Assembly (NCBI GenBank): GCA_028023455.1
Contig: JAQFVV010006199.1
Span: 2,668,001-2,732,000 of the forward strand
DNA from: Epiperipatus broadwayi
Taxonomy: Eukaryota > Onychophora > Udeonychophora > Euonychophora > Peripatidae
Length of the DNA stretch: 64,000 nt
Reading direction: 5' to 3'
Part shown: piece by piece, positions 34,722 through 47,812 of the stretch
Position numbering within the stretch: the first letter of the stretch is position 1
How the letters are laid out: each line of letters begins with the position of its first letter
Notes under the pieces: model-generated
Databases searched by the model: none
What the model was told of the DNA's origin: nothing
Seen by the model: the letters and a program-made list of their open reading frames with translations, nothing else
Position numbers and translations under genes: made by a program

Positions 34722-37700
34722 GACAACTTTCATTTTATTAAAGTGTGAATTCTCTTTAAGATAAAATGTATCAAATACAGTACTATATCAAACTTTTATA
34801 AGGAAATAAAATGACAAAAAAAATGTTTGTGCTTTCAATGTATTTAACAAGAAAAAACATGTTAATAAATGAATTCACATTAGGATTAGTGAAGTTGCTG
34901 TAAAATAGCACAATAAATCTGTATTATTTATTTTTATATATTGGCAATTTTCATACAACTGTATTATATATATTTAAAAAAAAACATGATAAAAAAGCAC
35001 AGAAGTTAAAACTTTTATACAAAATAAATTAACAAAAATAAAATGAAATCATGTTGTATGCTGCATGAATATATACGACTTTAATTATACCTATCCAGAA
35101 AAAAAAAAATTTAAAAAAAAAAAAAAACATTAAAATTTGTACATTTAATAAATTTTATGATATGGTGGTAGTGATTTTGCATGATCACGTTTTTTAAAAA
35201 AAGTATTAAAATTAATAAATTTTACAACACGTAAAAACTTTCATCTCAGAACATTGTTTGCAATAATGTTTGATGATAATATTAGCTTATATTGAAAGAT
35301 TCACTTTATTACTTTTTCCGAATTTGATTTATAATAAGTACTTCACATAAAATGTTTTCTAAGTATAGTGCTAAAAGTTTTGCAAAATTTAAGAACAGTC
35401 AAAAATTCAATATTAACTTAAAATCATCACAACACCCAAGAGAGGACATTGGAAAAAAATTATTGAAGAAAAAAGATGTTGCTTAGAGCATATTTAATTG
35501 TGATGCAAGTTGTAATTTCATAAGTCATTTTATTTATAAAAAATAATGATGCAGTAGAATTTTTCTATTCTTTGAGTGAATTTACATAGTTGCCTATGTA
35601 TTTATACAATGATGATCATGCCAGACTTGAGCAAACAAATATAAAAGGTAATGTATACATATGCTTTACCACTTCACGTTGTTGGTACATATATAATTGA
35701 CAGATTTCTCAATATGGTGTTTAACCTAAGCAGAAGATGAAAGATTTGTATATTAATGAGTATCATCCATAATAGACATGGTATCTATTATCATACGACA
35801 AATCAAACCCCATCTTTTAGATCTGTTATCACTCATAATGCTAGCTCTTTAATTTGTATAACTAATTTTAGAAATCACACACACATTACATTTATCTCTT
35901 AGATTACAGTATATTTATAAAAAGACATACTTCATATCAAATGTCAATAAAAATTAATAATTTAATAGAATCAAAGAAAAAAAATTAAATACAAAGGAAG
36001 TTTAAATCCTAATTACTTAACAAATAAATAAACATTTTCTTAATTAGACAATAAATTTTGCCAAAATATTTCTTTTAATTTTTAATGACTAATAAATTCT
36101 GATTATTTATCCATTATCTGGCATATAATAAAATGGAAAATTGATTTGAATATATGGAAAAAAAAATTCATTTTTATACTGAGCTCAACTAACAATAATT
36201 AAATATATTCTATCCGTTATGATTTATGTGTGCACATGTAGTTAATCTATCATTTAACAAATGTCACAATCCAGTATTTAGTACTTTTTGTGTAGGAGTC
36301 ACAAATTGGCTCTGAAGTTTACTATTTCTGATAGTTTTTACAAGTGGTTTTCCAATTTCTTGAATTCTTGTATTGATTTACACTTTTTCTAATTTAACTT
36401 TAATTTATATATAGTAAGATATTTATCTGTAGATATGGTCATCATAGATGGTATTGAATATGAGAGTACTTACCTTAATGATCTTTCATTCTTTTGCTCT
36501 TTATCAGGTTATTTTAAAATCTAATTTTAAGCCGACGTACATGATAAATGTCCTAGCATTTTTTTTTCATGGCAATCTCATATTTTCTGGTCAGAATCGT
36601 AGCATTTGGTACTTAAGAGGTAATTTAGTCTTCCATTGGTAAAGTTACTTTATCAAAGTGAAATATTTTCCATTTGTTATAACTTCTTAGTCACTAAAGG
36701 TTGAAAAATAACTTGCTTTGGAAATGTTTTTTTTTTTATTGTTGCCTTTTCCACAGTTTGTTCATCCATATTAAAAAAATTAAAGTAATCCTATTTATAT
36801 TCTACCAATTTATGACATGAGCAGATCCAAAACAAATAAAAACAATACCTTAGATTTTTATCTCTTGTCTTTCTTAAATTATTTTTTGTTCATATATATA
36901 AATAAAACAAGTTAATCTTAACAGCAACTAACTCTTTACAGTAGTGCTACTTGTAAGCATATGAAATAGTGATCATATGATGTTTCTACAAGTCAATCTT
37001 ATATATTTAAAATTAATTAGATCTACTTTTTATTATTCCCAATTAATGAGATTTATATAAAACTAAAATATTTTAACTTCAAAACAAAAAATTTATATGT
37101 TTTTACTTTATTATTATTATTAAATTTAATAAATGTGAATATATTATTTTTTTTTACAATAATAATATAGTCATGCAGGACTTCATATATATTTTAATTA
37201 CATACCTTAAACATTTGTGAAAGTTCTACCTACAATTTTTTTTATTAATGAAAATGTTTTTTATTTATTTTAGTGAGGTAAAATTTATGGTGTTCAAACC
37301 AAATGAATCGTAATGTTCTGGTACAATATCCCTTTACCAAAAATTAAATAAAAATGGTCATAAAGTCTAGTCTTCCCTGAATCCATTTTTTTTAAATCAA
37401 TTTACTCAATTATTGATTTATTTTATTATTTACCATCATTTTACCCATTTAAACTTTTCTGATTTTAATGAATTTTTGAGTAAAAGGCCCACATGTATCT
37501 CCATTTCCAGATTTAGAATCAAACCCCATCATTAAAAAATGTACACCCCTGAAAACAACTGAAATGCTTCTACCGCAAGAACCAAGTATCACAGAGTAAT
37601 ATACATATAAATGGAAGCAAACCAGAGTCAAAACTACTTCTAAAAAGCAAACAAAATAAGTTAGGAATTAATATACTGACTACTTAAATTAACAACTTTG

Positions 37701-39129
37701 CTTCATCCATTATGCTGCTCTTAGCAGACAACATTGGTCTAGGAAATCCCATCTGATACCTTAAAACTCAAAATATCTTCACATTTTTTTACACAATCAC
37801 CCAAACACAAAACTCATTACAGAATACTCTGACATCACAGCAGTGTACATCACAATCATGAGTTCTCTTGTGTCTCTGAAAATAACACTAACTCTCTTCA
37901 TTCCAATTCATCATGATGAATTAATATGCTCATTTTTAAATAACTTCAAAATTGGGGTTTATATGGGTCCTTTACAAAATTTTATTTCCTTACCTTAATG
38001 TTTTTAATATTCGTGATCAGTGTTTGTCCTTTATATTAGCAAATTCTCCAAAATTTTTATTATGAATTTTTGTCCAAAAAAACCCATCCTATTAACATGT
38101 TCAGGATCATTAACCATTATCCTTTACTATATAGGTCAATCCTTATGCATCTAGATATTTTTATTGGCAATGGTGTCCTCATCTGAGTTGATTTGTGATA
38201 GTTTTTACCATTATCTGAGAAACTGCTAACTCCTTTTTCATATTTACTTTTATTGTTGAAACTTACATCTTACTAATACTAAACAATGGAGATGCAAGTG
38301 GTAACTGAGCTGGCCTACCAGATAATCTAGGATCCGGTTCTATCTACACTATTAGCACTTCTTTTCTAGTAGTTGAAACCTGTTATTTTTTTCTAACTCT
38401 CTATATTCTATATTAGGTTCTTTTCTAACTTTATTGAAGGGCTTATTTTCACTCCTATCATGACCCTGTATACTCAGATCAATAGCACTGACAACTCTGC
38501 CTCTTGTTCAACACTTTCTCAGTGCTTAAAAACATCTGTTTTATTCTAAATGGCATATCAGCCAAAACAAGTATTGAGAGTTCTTAACTTTGTTGTCAAA
38601 GCCTTTAATATTGTGGGTAGCTTTCACCACTACCAACTCAAAATCTTTCTTACATTACTAAAAATGGATCCTTTGCCTTTTTTATTCCAGAAATTATTTT
38701 GGATTGCATCACAATAATCTGCATAAGAGGATTATTTGGTTATGAATGAATTCCACCATTTTTTTACAGGAATTTGAAGATGATTATATGCCACAGCAAC
38801 TTGTTCATTTTTTCTCTATATTAATTGAAAGTTATTTGATCATTTTAATGTAAGAAATTTTTTTTGTCTCATGATCAATATCAAAACTTTGTTTTGAAAT
38901 AGAAATTTATTTCATCTAGATAAACTTATTAAATTTTTATTAACGATAAATATTTTACTTGAATTTTTACAATTTTAAATTTATACTTTGGTAACTTCTC
39001 ATTAAACTATAAGAGTATACACATACCTAATATGATATTATTGTATTGCAAAATATCTTATCCTTTTGATTACTTAATATTTTAAAAATAGTAATTAACT
39101 ACTGAATAAAGATGTCTCCTAGTTTAATC
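34722..39129. other. AT-rich non-coding stretch
   Basis: No gene is supported. A short relative of the 62.4 kb repeat lies at about 36926-36985 (ctctttacagtagtgct ... gatcatatgatgt). The segment 38286-38350 (ggtaactgagctggcctacc ... ggttctatct) is faintly tRNA-like, with possible A and B boxes, but too degraded to call. Confidence 0.45.
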
Positions 39130-40620
39130 TAGTTTCTCTGATCTATAATTCTCTTCAGCAAACATTCTTATTCATTTATTTCAGATTTGGTCTCTTTCTA
39201 GATCTTTGACAGTTTCTTCAGATCTAATTAAAAACTTCAACTATCCATCTATTGTCATTATTCTAGGAACATATAACACCTCAATTTTAGCTCTCATTTC
39301 TTTCACTGGTGCGAATGATCATATATGCATTTCATGTTTAATATTCCCTTGTTATTTTCAACAAATACATTTTCATACTTCACTATATGTCTGAAGACTA
39401 TAATTATTCATCTGTTAAGTTCAAGTCTCAAATTCATATGTAAGCACTGATAAGATATATTTCTGCTTAATATTAATTTATTTCTATCAAATACACTCCA
39501 TCCAGGTTTAATTCTATGATTAATTTCATCCATTATATTTTCATCTGTATAATCTGATCAAGATATTTGTAATTACTAATTTTGTATTCTTTACTATTAA
39601 TCTACTTTTCTTTTGAAAAAAATAATGAACTTTTTTTTTTTAGGCATTCTCTTATTCTTCTATTCTTTGATAGCTTTTGTAAAATGTGAAGCATTATTTG
39701 TTAAATTAATCACATTATATGCAAAAACTAAATGATTTTAAATATTTATTTTTATTGTTTTAGCTTACCATTTTTAATTTTTGAAATACTTTTTCTATTA
39801 CTGATATAAAGTTGTAATTATAAATTTTATTAAACGCTCACTATTATTTCAGTAATAGTTTTAACAAGGCTGTAAACCTTAGCAATGAGCGTCTGAAAAA
39901 ATCGTCACTAGGGACCTCTGTAGGTCTTTAAAACACATGCTTTTCTTCATAGCGTAAGATGTGTTTTAAAGACCTACAGAGGTCCCTAGTGACGATTTTT
40001 TCAGACGCTCATTGCTAAGGTTTACAGCCTTGTTAAAACTATTATTACTGATATAAAAAGTTTTGGAGTTATATATAGAACCAACCTATCCTGCAACCTT
40101 ATCAATCTCCTTAATACCACCATGTAATTAATTACTGCTCTTGCATTTTAATAAATATTCTTCAGAATTTTTTAGTATCCTGGATCTATATCTTAGTCTA
40201 AAGTTGCAATTACTGCTAAAGATGTTTTTCATCTTTCTTAAATATCAATATTTCTACTGTATTATTCCAATTATCTGGTACATTTTTATCATTTAATATA
40301 CACCTTTAACAATATTTTTCTTATTTCTTATCCATTTTTTTTTTAAGATTTTATTATTTTTTGGAGCTTTGTCATTGTGTCCAATTTAATTGTATATCTT
40401 AATTTCTTCATTTAAAATTATTAGCATTTTAAAAAATGTTGCAACGGTGTAAAAGTTAATTTGTTTTTCATCATTATTATGATGATGTTGTAATTCTTTG
40501 TAGGATTCTTGTACATATTTCATGATGATGTGTCTCTTTTTAATAATAATTCCTTTCTTATTACTGAACAACTTATGGCCATTTTAATGGCTTTCCCAGC
40601 CAACTCAATTATTATTCATT
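39130..40620 (-). pseudogene. RTE-clade LINE relic: reverse transcriptase to 3' end, split by a MITE
   Basis: On the minus strand, 40571-40386 is open for 61 residues (KKGIIIKKRHIIMKYVQESY), the linker before the reverse transcriptase. Near 40260 VPDNWNNTVEILIFKKDEKH matches the RTE motif VPxxWxxxxIIxIFKKGD. After the MITE insertion (39855-40042) the frame near 39520 reads MDEINHRIKPGWSVFDRNK, the conserved post-catalytic block EIxxRIxxGWxxF, and near 39230-39265 DNRWIVEVFN followed by a basic CQRSRKRPNLK matches the C-terminal RW...KRxxGRPxxRW region. Many stops; inactive. The 40200-40310 part aligns with 18880-18990 of the other RTE relic, so both belong to related families. Confidence 0.65.
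39855..40042. mobile_element. Perfect hairpin MITE, TA-flanked (Tc1/mariner type)
   Basis: Arms 39855-39938 and 39959-40042 are 84-base inverted copies with no mismatch that I can find; the loop is 20 bases (39939-39958). Each end is atagttttaacaaggctgta and the element is flanked by TA on both sides (39853-39854 and 40043-40044), the target-site duplication of Tc1/mariner elements. It sits inside the RTE relic; removing it and one TA joins cagta to ttactg. The 188-bp element has no coding capacity. Perfect arms amid heavily decayed neighbours imply a recent insertion or continuing arm homogenisation. Confidence 0.9.
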
Positions 40621-40737
40621 ACATATTTCTTTTTATTATTATTTTGTAACATTTTATAGAATCAAATTATTTGATTCTTTTAAACGGATCATTTAAAAAT
40701 ATTTTCATATTGCCTTTCCCCTTATATATGTATATAA

Positions 40738-40900
40738 TTTCAATCTCTGTGGTCAAGTTGCAATCTTTAGTGTCTAAATAAATATATTGGACCATTAATA
40801 AAGATGGGATTGTTATTGATATTGGGCTTGTCTAAGTGTTGACTGGCTTTTAATGATTACTTACAAACCCATTTAGCCCTGAGAATTATTACACTTATTA
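40738..40900 (+). repeat. MITE family P1, partial copy
   Basis: The sequence tttcaatctctgtggtcaag to catttagccctgagaattat matches the right half of the palindrome at 1495-1720 (gttattgatatt, gtgttgact, catttagcc(c/t)tgag) and its neighbour at 41025. Its first 60 bases are nearly identical to 41025-41085. Confidence 0.7.
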
Positions 40901-40990
40901 TTTTCAATTTGAAAATTAGAATTGCAGTTTGTAATGTTATAATTGACTATTTATTAGTCTGTATTCAGAACAGGTTATATTTACCTGTTT

Positions 40991-41014
40991 AAAGAAGTTT
41001 ATTTAAACTTCTTT
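40991..41014. repeat. 24-bp near-perfect palindrome
   Basis: aaagaagttt and aaacttcttt flank a central attt; it sits between the two partial P1 copies. Confidence 0.75.
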
Positions 41015-41024
41015 GTATTAATAA

Positions 41025-41190
41025 TTTCAATCTCTGTGGTCAAGTTGCAATCTTTAGTGTCTATATAAATATATTAAACCATTAATAAAGGTCAGATTCC
41101 ATCTTTATTGTTAAAAGGAAGTTGCCTTGACAACAGTTTGAAATTGTTATTGATATTGGGATTGTCTAAGTATTGACTAGTTTTTAATGA
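41025..41190 (+). repeat. MITE family P1, second partial copy
   Basis: This repeats 40738-40800 almost exactly, then diverges into attccatctttattgttaaa and ccttgacaacag, the central piece seen at 1590-1626. The two copies here therefore retain different parts of one parent, offset by 287 bases. Confidence 0.7.
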
Positions 41191-44100
41191 TTTAGTTGAA
41201 AAATTTATTAGTAATAACATTTGCAATGACAAGCACAGATTAGACAATAGAAATTTGTTGCACTTGTTTTTTAAAGTCTCAAAGAGTCTCTTCAATTTTT
41301 AATAAGCTCGGGCTATAATTATAATGTTTTTTAATATGTAAATGATATTAATGACTTAATAATTAAAAAATATATGTATTGCAATAGTATAGTAACCATG
41401 GAATTGTTAGATGTGCTTAAGTTTAAGCTTCTATTACAGTATATAACAAAATCATTCCTGCATTTTTTTTAATGAGCTACATATATTTTTTTAAGCTTCT
41501 GCATTATGAAATTATTTATATTTTTTACACTTTTAGGGTCTGAGAGTTTCATTTCATGACACAAAGCTTTTATCACATTCTACAATTATTATTGTATTAA
41601 ACTTGATGAATTGCACATAATGAATGCAATCTGCCTTTAAGAAAATAATCAATTTTCAGTTGAGAATTATAAGAAATTAAGATGGAAGCCTATGATGTTT
41701 TCTAGTTATTGAATTTGAAGATAAAAGCCAGTAAACTCATTACACTAGTTGATGTATTTGTGAAAAATTTATATTTTTTGAATTATTAGAGCAGCAAAAA
41801 TGAATTTATTCAATCCTTTTAGAAGATCTGATAAATTAAAGGTCTTTCAATTAATAGCAAACTGGATGCATGGTTAAGGAAATTGGATAGAGCTATATGA
41901 AAAAAAGTGCTAATAAATTAAAGAAATTTAGAGATTCCATCTATATATGAATTGATGATGGTTGAAATATATTTTTATTATCAGAGTTTGTTGTTTTAAA
42001 AAATAACGTTGCAACATTATGAATGAATTCCAAAGTTATAAAATAATTTCAGATTTTTGAAGCCAGTATTAAATAAAATTAAAAGAAAGGTTCATGTATG
42101 TTAATATATATAAATACTTTTTTCACCTATTCTGTACGTGCTATAAATCTTGATTGTTTTTTTGTTTTTTTTTGGCTTATCCCAATGTTATTAATGCTGT
42201 TATATAATTGTTACATGCATTTTTTAAAATTTCCATATAATTTGTATTGTTTTATCAAAACTTTATATAGATACATGCCAACATCTTAAAACTGTTTTCT
42301 ATATTGTATAAAAAAAAAGAAATTTAATTGAGATGTATCTAATAGAATTACTTATTACATAACAATATTGATAAACACAAACATATATATATATATCAGT
42401 GAGAACTAGTGTAATGAAAGCTTATAATATGAACAAGCAGTATAATGAACAATTAATCAATAAGTTAAAATTTTTGCAACAAATGCAAATTACACAATAC
42501 TAAGATAACAAATATCTTTGTAAATAAACATCAGTTTAGTTTGCTTATCTTTTTGTATCTTTAATGATGAAAATATACATATTTAAAAAGTATTCTTCTA
42601 AGTACATATACTGTAATAAGAAGTTAAAAACTAATTAATGTTGACTTCAAAAAAAAGGAGTAATTTTGAAATGAAATTATGATATAAGTAACTGAAATCT
42701 CAGTGCCAACAATGGAAAAGCTATATCAATATGCTATTGACTGTAAAATTTATAAAATCATTCAGAATCCAGTTTTTGATAAAATGTCAGACATTTTTCT
42801 TCTGCAATTATATCATTTTTATTGTTCTTTTTTTAAAAAATTATTTTAATATATATATGAAGAAGAAATTTCAAAGTGAATTTATGATAAATCTAAGTGC
42901 TAAAGTTGGGCTAAAATTGCAACCATGTTCATAAGCTTTTTCGAGAATTTCAGCTTTGAATTTAGTTCTGTTTTTTAGTTTTTCTGCAATTTAATCATGG
43001 GCTAGAAAAATATAAAAAATTGATCAGTAATGAAATGAAAAAAAGACAATTTCCAAAAGACAAAGTTGTAACATGGTTAGCTTTCTAAATATAATATAGC
43101 TAAACAACAGCTTGCACTATTAAAAAAAAAATAATTAAAAAGTGCACAGTTAGTAGTGAAAATAATTTCAATTTATATTTTTGAGTTTCTTTGTTTAAAA
43201 AATTGTTTTGAATAGTAAGTGATCCAGGCTGTGAGTCTGCAACAAATTATCTCTAAATACATATATTTCATTATGTTACAACAAAAGTATGATATAATGA
43301 AAACTTCTGTAGCCAATTAATTTGTTGTAGCATTACTCATGCTATATGTATAAATATATATGATTTTGCTAAATTTCAAATTATAGTTTTAATTTTAAGA
43401 ATAAAACTTCGAAAGAAAACTTTGAATAGTTAAAATGTTTCAACTTTTCTGATAATAAAAAAATCACTTTATTTTCAAAAGACATTCATGTGCCCAAGAA
43501 ATTATAATTAACCTGCAATTTTTTTCTGAAATTAGTAATCCAAAATACTGATAATAGTTAAATACCTAATTGTAGAAGTATCTGCTTCAGGCTTAATTAA
43601 TAAATATTAACCGATATTCCAAATAGGAATATTTGTCACTGCATTTTATCTGTTAGAATATATATTTATAGAAACTATTTCATCTAAATACATTTATAAT
43701 GAGATATTATTTTATATAGGCTATGTTTTTTTTATGTAATAGTAATATTAGCGATTAAGCCAATGCACATGCGCTTTAAAGATAAATTATAAATGAATAC
43801 TCTCAATTTTTTTCCGACATGAGATATAGTATTTTAGAAAGAATGGAATGAGTCCACCCATTCTTTCGACCCAAACGTTTACGTATGGGCAAATCTTAAG
43901 TGTGTGGAATTAAGAGCGTAAAGGTGTTACATGATCACTTTAAATTACATTTGTTACATTTATAAATGTTTCAAAAAGAAATGAGATTTAAAAAAAAAAA
44001 AATTACATTGTAATGACTTATCACTGAAATAATCCCAGGAAAATGTTATATTGACTTTGTATTAATCATGTGAAAGATACTTAAAAAATTCTTAGTAATA

Positions 44101-45159
44101 GTTTATAAATATCTATGCTATATCTGAAAATAACTAGAATTTTCAGCTTGGTTTAATAATTATCACACTCTATATAAATTGGCTAAGTTAAATAATTTTT
44201 CAATTTAAGTAGGGTTAGCTGTTTTGATTTTTTACATAAAAAGAATATAATAAAAATTGTGATGTTTTATGGAGCAAGCAAACTAGTTGTTAATATGTAA
44301 GCAGGTTATCTGTACAGACGATAGATGATTTTTAAAAAATGTATTATCTTAGTTATTAAACTTTAAAATTTCATAAACATACAGAATTGATTCTTAAATA
44401 GAACAAGATTTTTTTAAAGCTATAAATAAAACATAGAAATCATCTTGTAAAGAATAGCAATATTTTCAACAAGTAAACAATTAATTTACTTTTATATAGG
44501 TAGTCCTGATCATGAGATATTTCTGTTTTAGTACAAAATTATTTAAATCCTCAAGACTGCATTTTAGGTTTCTGATGTTGATAACTAGATAATTCGTTTG
44601 TTTAAAAAGATGAATTATGAAATAGAATACACATTTAGTTCTCAGTTTAACATTTATTAGCTTATGGATTTTTAAAATTATTATTAACAAAGTTTCAAAG
44701 GAATCTGTATAGATTATGACTAAAAAATAGATTAACTTGTAACTTTATTAAATTCTTCATTTCTGTTCCTGTAACCATAGATTTAACAATCATTATATAT
44801 GATTCATAGTTTGTCTAATCACTGTTAAATTTATGAACCAGATAAGTATAATAATTACAACTTACCCTGAATTTGTTGATAAGATTAACATTTAGAAAAA
44901 TTAAATTCATTTGGCTTCATTGTTAAATCTGCAAAATTATTTGTAACTTCACAAGACAATTTTAATACTATAATTCTTCCATCATAAATTTTTGATTGAA
45001 TATTCAGAAAAGAGAATTTTAATCTGAGGCAAATCTTAGGTTGCAAAAATTATATTTGAATTATTGGTAAAGTTGCAAAAAATCTGGTACTGAGTATAGA
45101 ATCAAAATTACAAGCATTACTCAGAAAGCATTGCAGATACTTCAATGATTATCATATTT
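41191..45159. other. AT-rich non-coding stretch
   Basis: No gene is supported. A small CpG-containing patch at 43740-43930 (cgacatgag, cgacccaaacgtttacgta) stands out from its surroundings but was not identified. Confidence 0.5.
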
Positions 45160-46530
45160 CAGCAAAATTCCTCATCTTTATGCTCAACTTAAAATTCATA
45201 AGGATCATGTTCTATTAAGTCCTATTGTTAGTTCTAGAAATTGACCATGCCAAAATTTGTCAAGATTTCTTCTTAAAGTTCTTAGTCCTTTGGCATATAA
45301 AATCAAGTCCTTTGTTAGGGATTCTAGACACTTTATAAAATTAATCAAGAACATGAAAATTGAAAGAATTGACTTCTGGTAAGCTTTAATGTGGAAAGTT
45401 TATTCACAAATGTATCATGTTAAGAAGCATTGTCTATTGTAAAGAAAAGATTAAATGGTGATAACAGCTTACAAACTAGAACAACTCTTCATATTGATAG
45501 TATAATGGAATTATTAACATTATGCATAAAAACAACCTACTTTCAATATAACACAATTCTAACAAAATCAAGGAATCCATTGTCACCCCTGATTAACAAT
45601 ATTTATATGGAAGAACTTTAACCGCAGCCATAAAAACTCCATATCCACCTAAAATTTGGCTTCACAATGTAGATGATACATTTATTATATGGCCACATGG
45701 TGAAGACCTACTACAAACTTTTTGGAAGCACATCAACAACATATCACCTTTCACTTAAATTCACAATAGAATCAGAACAAAAATTGGCATTCTTAGATGT
45801 TCTTGTGATAAGATTCCCTCATAGCAAAATAAAAACTACAGTTTACTGAGAATCCACACATACAGGAAAATACTTAACCTACACCAGAAGCACAAAACAT
45901 GAAATTATACTATCACTATGGAACAGAGCAAAAGAAGTTTGTTCAGAAACCATTGATTTGAAAAAAGAAAATATCTATATAGAACAACTCGTGAAAAATG
46001 GTTAAATATCAGTTGTCATTAAGAAAACCTTAAATAGACAACAAAAAGAACCATAAAAAAAAAAACAATTGTTGGTATTGTAAGGTACCCATACATACCA
46101 AAAATAGACAAATTAAGGAAAATCTGCAATCAGTATAACATCAGGACAGCTTTCCAGAACCAAAACTATACTACGAAAGCCTAAACTTGATATACTGAAA
46201 AAAAAAAAAATGCATCTATGAAATACCATGTGAATGTGGAAGAATGTATATTGATGAGACCAGTCATCGCATTGAAAAGCATTTGCAAGAACACAAACAG
46301 ATGATTAGAAGAGATAAAGCAGATATGTCTAAGATAGCAGACCATGTATGTACGAGATGAACATATGTTCAATTGGGAAAATACAAAAATATCGGATAGA
46401 GAAGAAAAGGTACGAAGAAGAAAATTTAAAGAAGCTGCTCACATGACAATGGCAAACAATTCCATAACTCAATGTATGGAAACCACTAATCAAATTTGCT
46501 CTTAGGAAAAGGTGGAGAAATAGGAGGACT
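45160..46530 (+). pseudogene. Penelope-like element: reverse transcriptase and GIY-YIG endonuclease, decayed
   Basis: The pieces fall in the order expected for a Penelope-like element (PLE). KIPHLYAQLKIHKDHVLL and PIVSSRN (about 45163-45240; family PRLYGLPKIHKxxxPLRPIVSS) are followed by LKVLSPLAYKIKSFVRDSR. Then IMELLTLCIKTTYFQYNT and LSPLINNIYMEEL (45505-45621; family TTYFxFNG...GSPxSPxxANIYME), with the usual QxxGxAMG segment missing. Next come VDDTFIIWPHGED (45668, the catalytic palm motif, family YVDDTF) and LAFLDVLV (45786). The C-terminal GIY-YIG nuclease follows: IPCECGRMYIDETSHRIEKH (46222) and, after a frameshift, RRKFKEAAHMTMANNSITQ (46411). Frameshifts and stops throughout, so it is inactive. 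PLEs are widespread in animals. Confidence 0.88.
46222..46480 (+). pseudogene. GIY-YIG endonuclease domain of the Penelope-like element
   Basis: IPCECGRMYIDETSHRIEKH followed by LQEHKQMIRRDKADMSKIAD gives the CxCGxxYIGETxRxxxxRLxEH core with the YIG glycine replaced by D and the first catalytic-region R replaced by K. Downstream, in another frame, RRKFKEAAHMTMANNSITQ is the KEA helix that carries the metal-binding glutamate in the family. It marks this PLE as belonging to the endonuclease-bearing canonical group rather than the terminal Athena-like group. Confidence 0.8.
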
Positions 46531-46572
46531 CTCATAGATAAGTATATGAAATTTTTATTGACTGTTGCCTTT

Positions 46573-46655
46573 GGCAAGATAGCTCAGTTGGTTAGAGCAT
46601 TACTTTAAAATTCAATACTCAAGAATCTAAGAGTACAGGTTCAATTTAGAATATT
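46573..46655 (+). other. tRNA-like sequence / SINE head just after the PLE
   Basis: ggcaagatagctcagttggt then tagagc forms a recognisable tRNA 5' half: seven-base acceptor strand, A box (tagctcagttgg) and D arm. A B box-like caggttcaattt follows about 50 bases later. The anticodon arm does not fold cleanly and the spacing between boxes is long, so this is not a working tRNA gene. It is most likely a decayed tRNA pseudogene or the head of a SINE, lying about 40 bases beyond the PLE reading frame. Confidence 0.5.
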
Positions 46656-47369
46656 TAAATAAAGTTAAATTTTTTGAAGACATTCAATACTCATATTAGA
46701 TGATGGAGATAATCCAATATATAAATACAGCTAAAACACCATCAGGAAAACATTGGTAAATGTAACCTACTTAACAATTATTATACATTTTCTTGACAAT
46801 TTTTGATATGTGAATATTTAATTAAGTATCAAGAAGTTTAGTGTGGCCTCTTTTTCTCTACTCATTCACCAGTAGAATGTTTAGTGCTAAGAAAGATGAC
46901 CATAAAGTACTTGCATCACAATTCCAAATAATGCCAACCAATTTTCCAAGAAATCTGCCACAAGTTAGCTGACAAAAGAGAAGAATCATACTATCAAAAC
47001 AATCCTTAGAAGTATGATCTCAATTTTCCAAGAGGTTATTGCTAAAAATTATTTTATTTTGAGTTAATGGCAATCCTATAAAGTCATAAAATTTTTGAAG
47101 TTAATTTAAAATTTGCTTTCCAAACTTGAAAAAGCTTGATTCAGTAAATTACAAAATCACAGTTTTTAAGAAAATAAAGAACTATTTATTTAATAAAGTC
47201 AAATTTAAATGTTTTGCTTTTGTGTAAAACAACAGCTGTGAGAATAAAAGAAAACATCTGAAAAAGAAATCATCTTTGCTACTGGTAACCTGAAATGGCC
47301 AAGAAAAATATACATACTTTGCATCAAGTTTAAGTATATACATTACCCAATACCTAAACTTATATTCAA
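46656..47369. other. AT-rich non-coding stretch
   Basis: No gene or clear repeat beyond the possible 3' flank of the PLE. Confidence 0.45.
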
Positions 47370-47812
47370 ATATTACACATTCAGCCTGTATTCTACTCAT
47401 ACCTCTTTCTGTATATTTAAATGGACTTAAGGTCCTACATATAAGGAGTCAGAATGCCTTAAAGCAAACATGGATATGACAACAATATTAGCATGAACAA
47501 GTGCTTTGAACATTTCATCAGATTTTCAATGATATGGATAATAACGTGAAAGGCTAAAAACCTTCGGAGTAGATTGAAGCATGTCCATTAAAGAATGAAG
47601 ATTTGTTATCTTAATGTAAACTGAGCACTGATTATATATATATGTATGAGAGATGATGATCTGGACTAACTTATGAATGCTGGTTCAGCACGAAATATTG
47701 GAGATCATTTATCTTTTTCACATATATGCGATAATATGAGTCGGTTGTATAAGGTGAAGTGGATGAGTAAACGAAGCTTGAAAGTCTGCAATCAAATCCC
47801 CTCTAATAGTTT
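47370..47812 (+). repeat. Dispersed repeat family P5, full-length forward copy
   Basis: From ttcagcctgtattct through cagattttcaatgatatgga and catttatctttttcacata to cccctctaatag this copy matches the inverted copy at 51815-52215 over about 400 bases and the forward copies at 51550 and 52248. Not a protein-coding unit in any frame. The family is unidentified; length and dispersion suggest a non-autonomous mobile element. Confidence 0.65.

Noticed and set aside
38286-38350. Possible tRNA-derived SINE fragment
   Set aside because: Weak A and B box resemblance only; no tail, duplication or second copy in the window.
46181-46577. Two overlapping minus-strand open frames
   Set aside because: They are antisense to the GIY-YIG part of the Penelope-like element.
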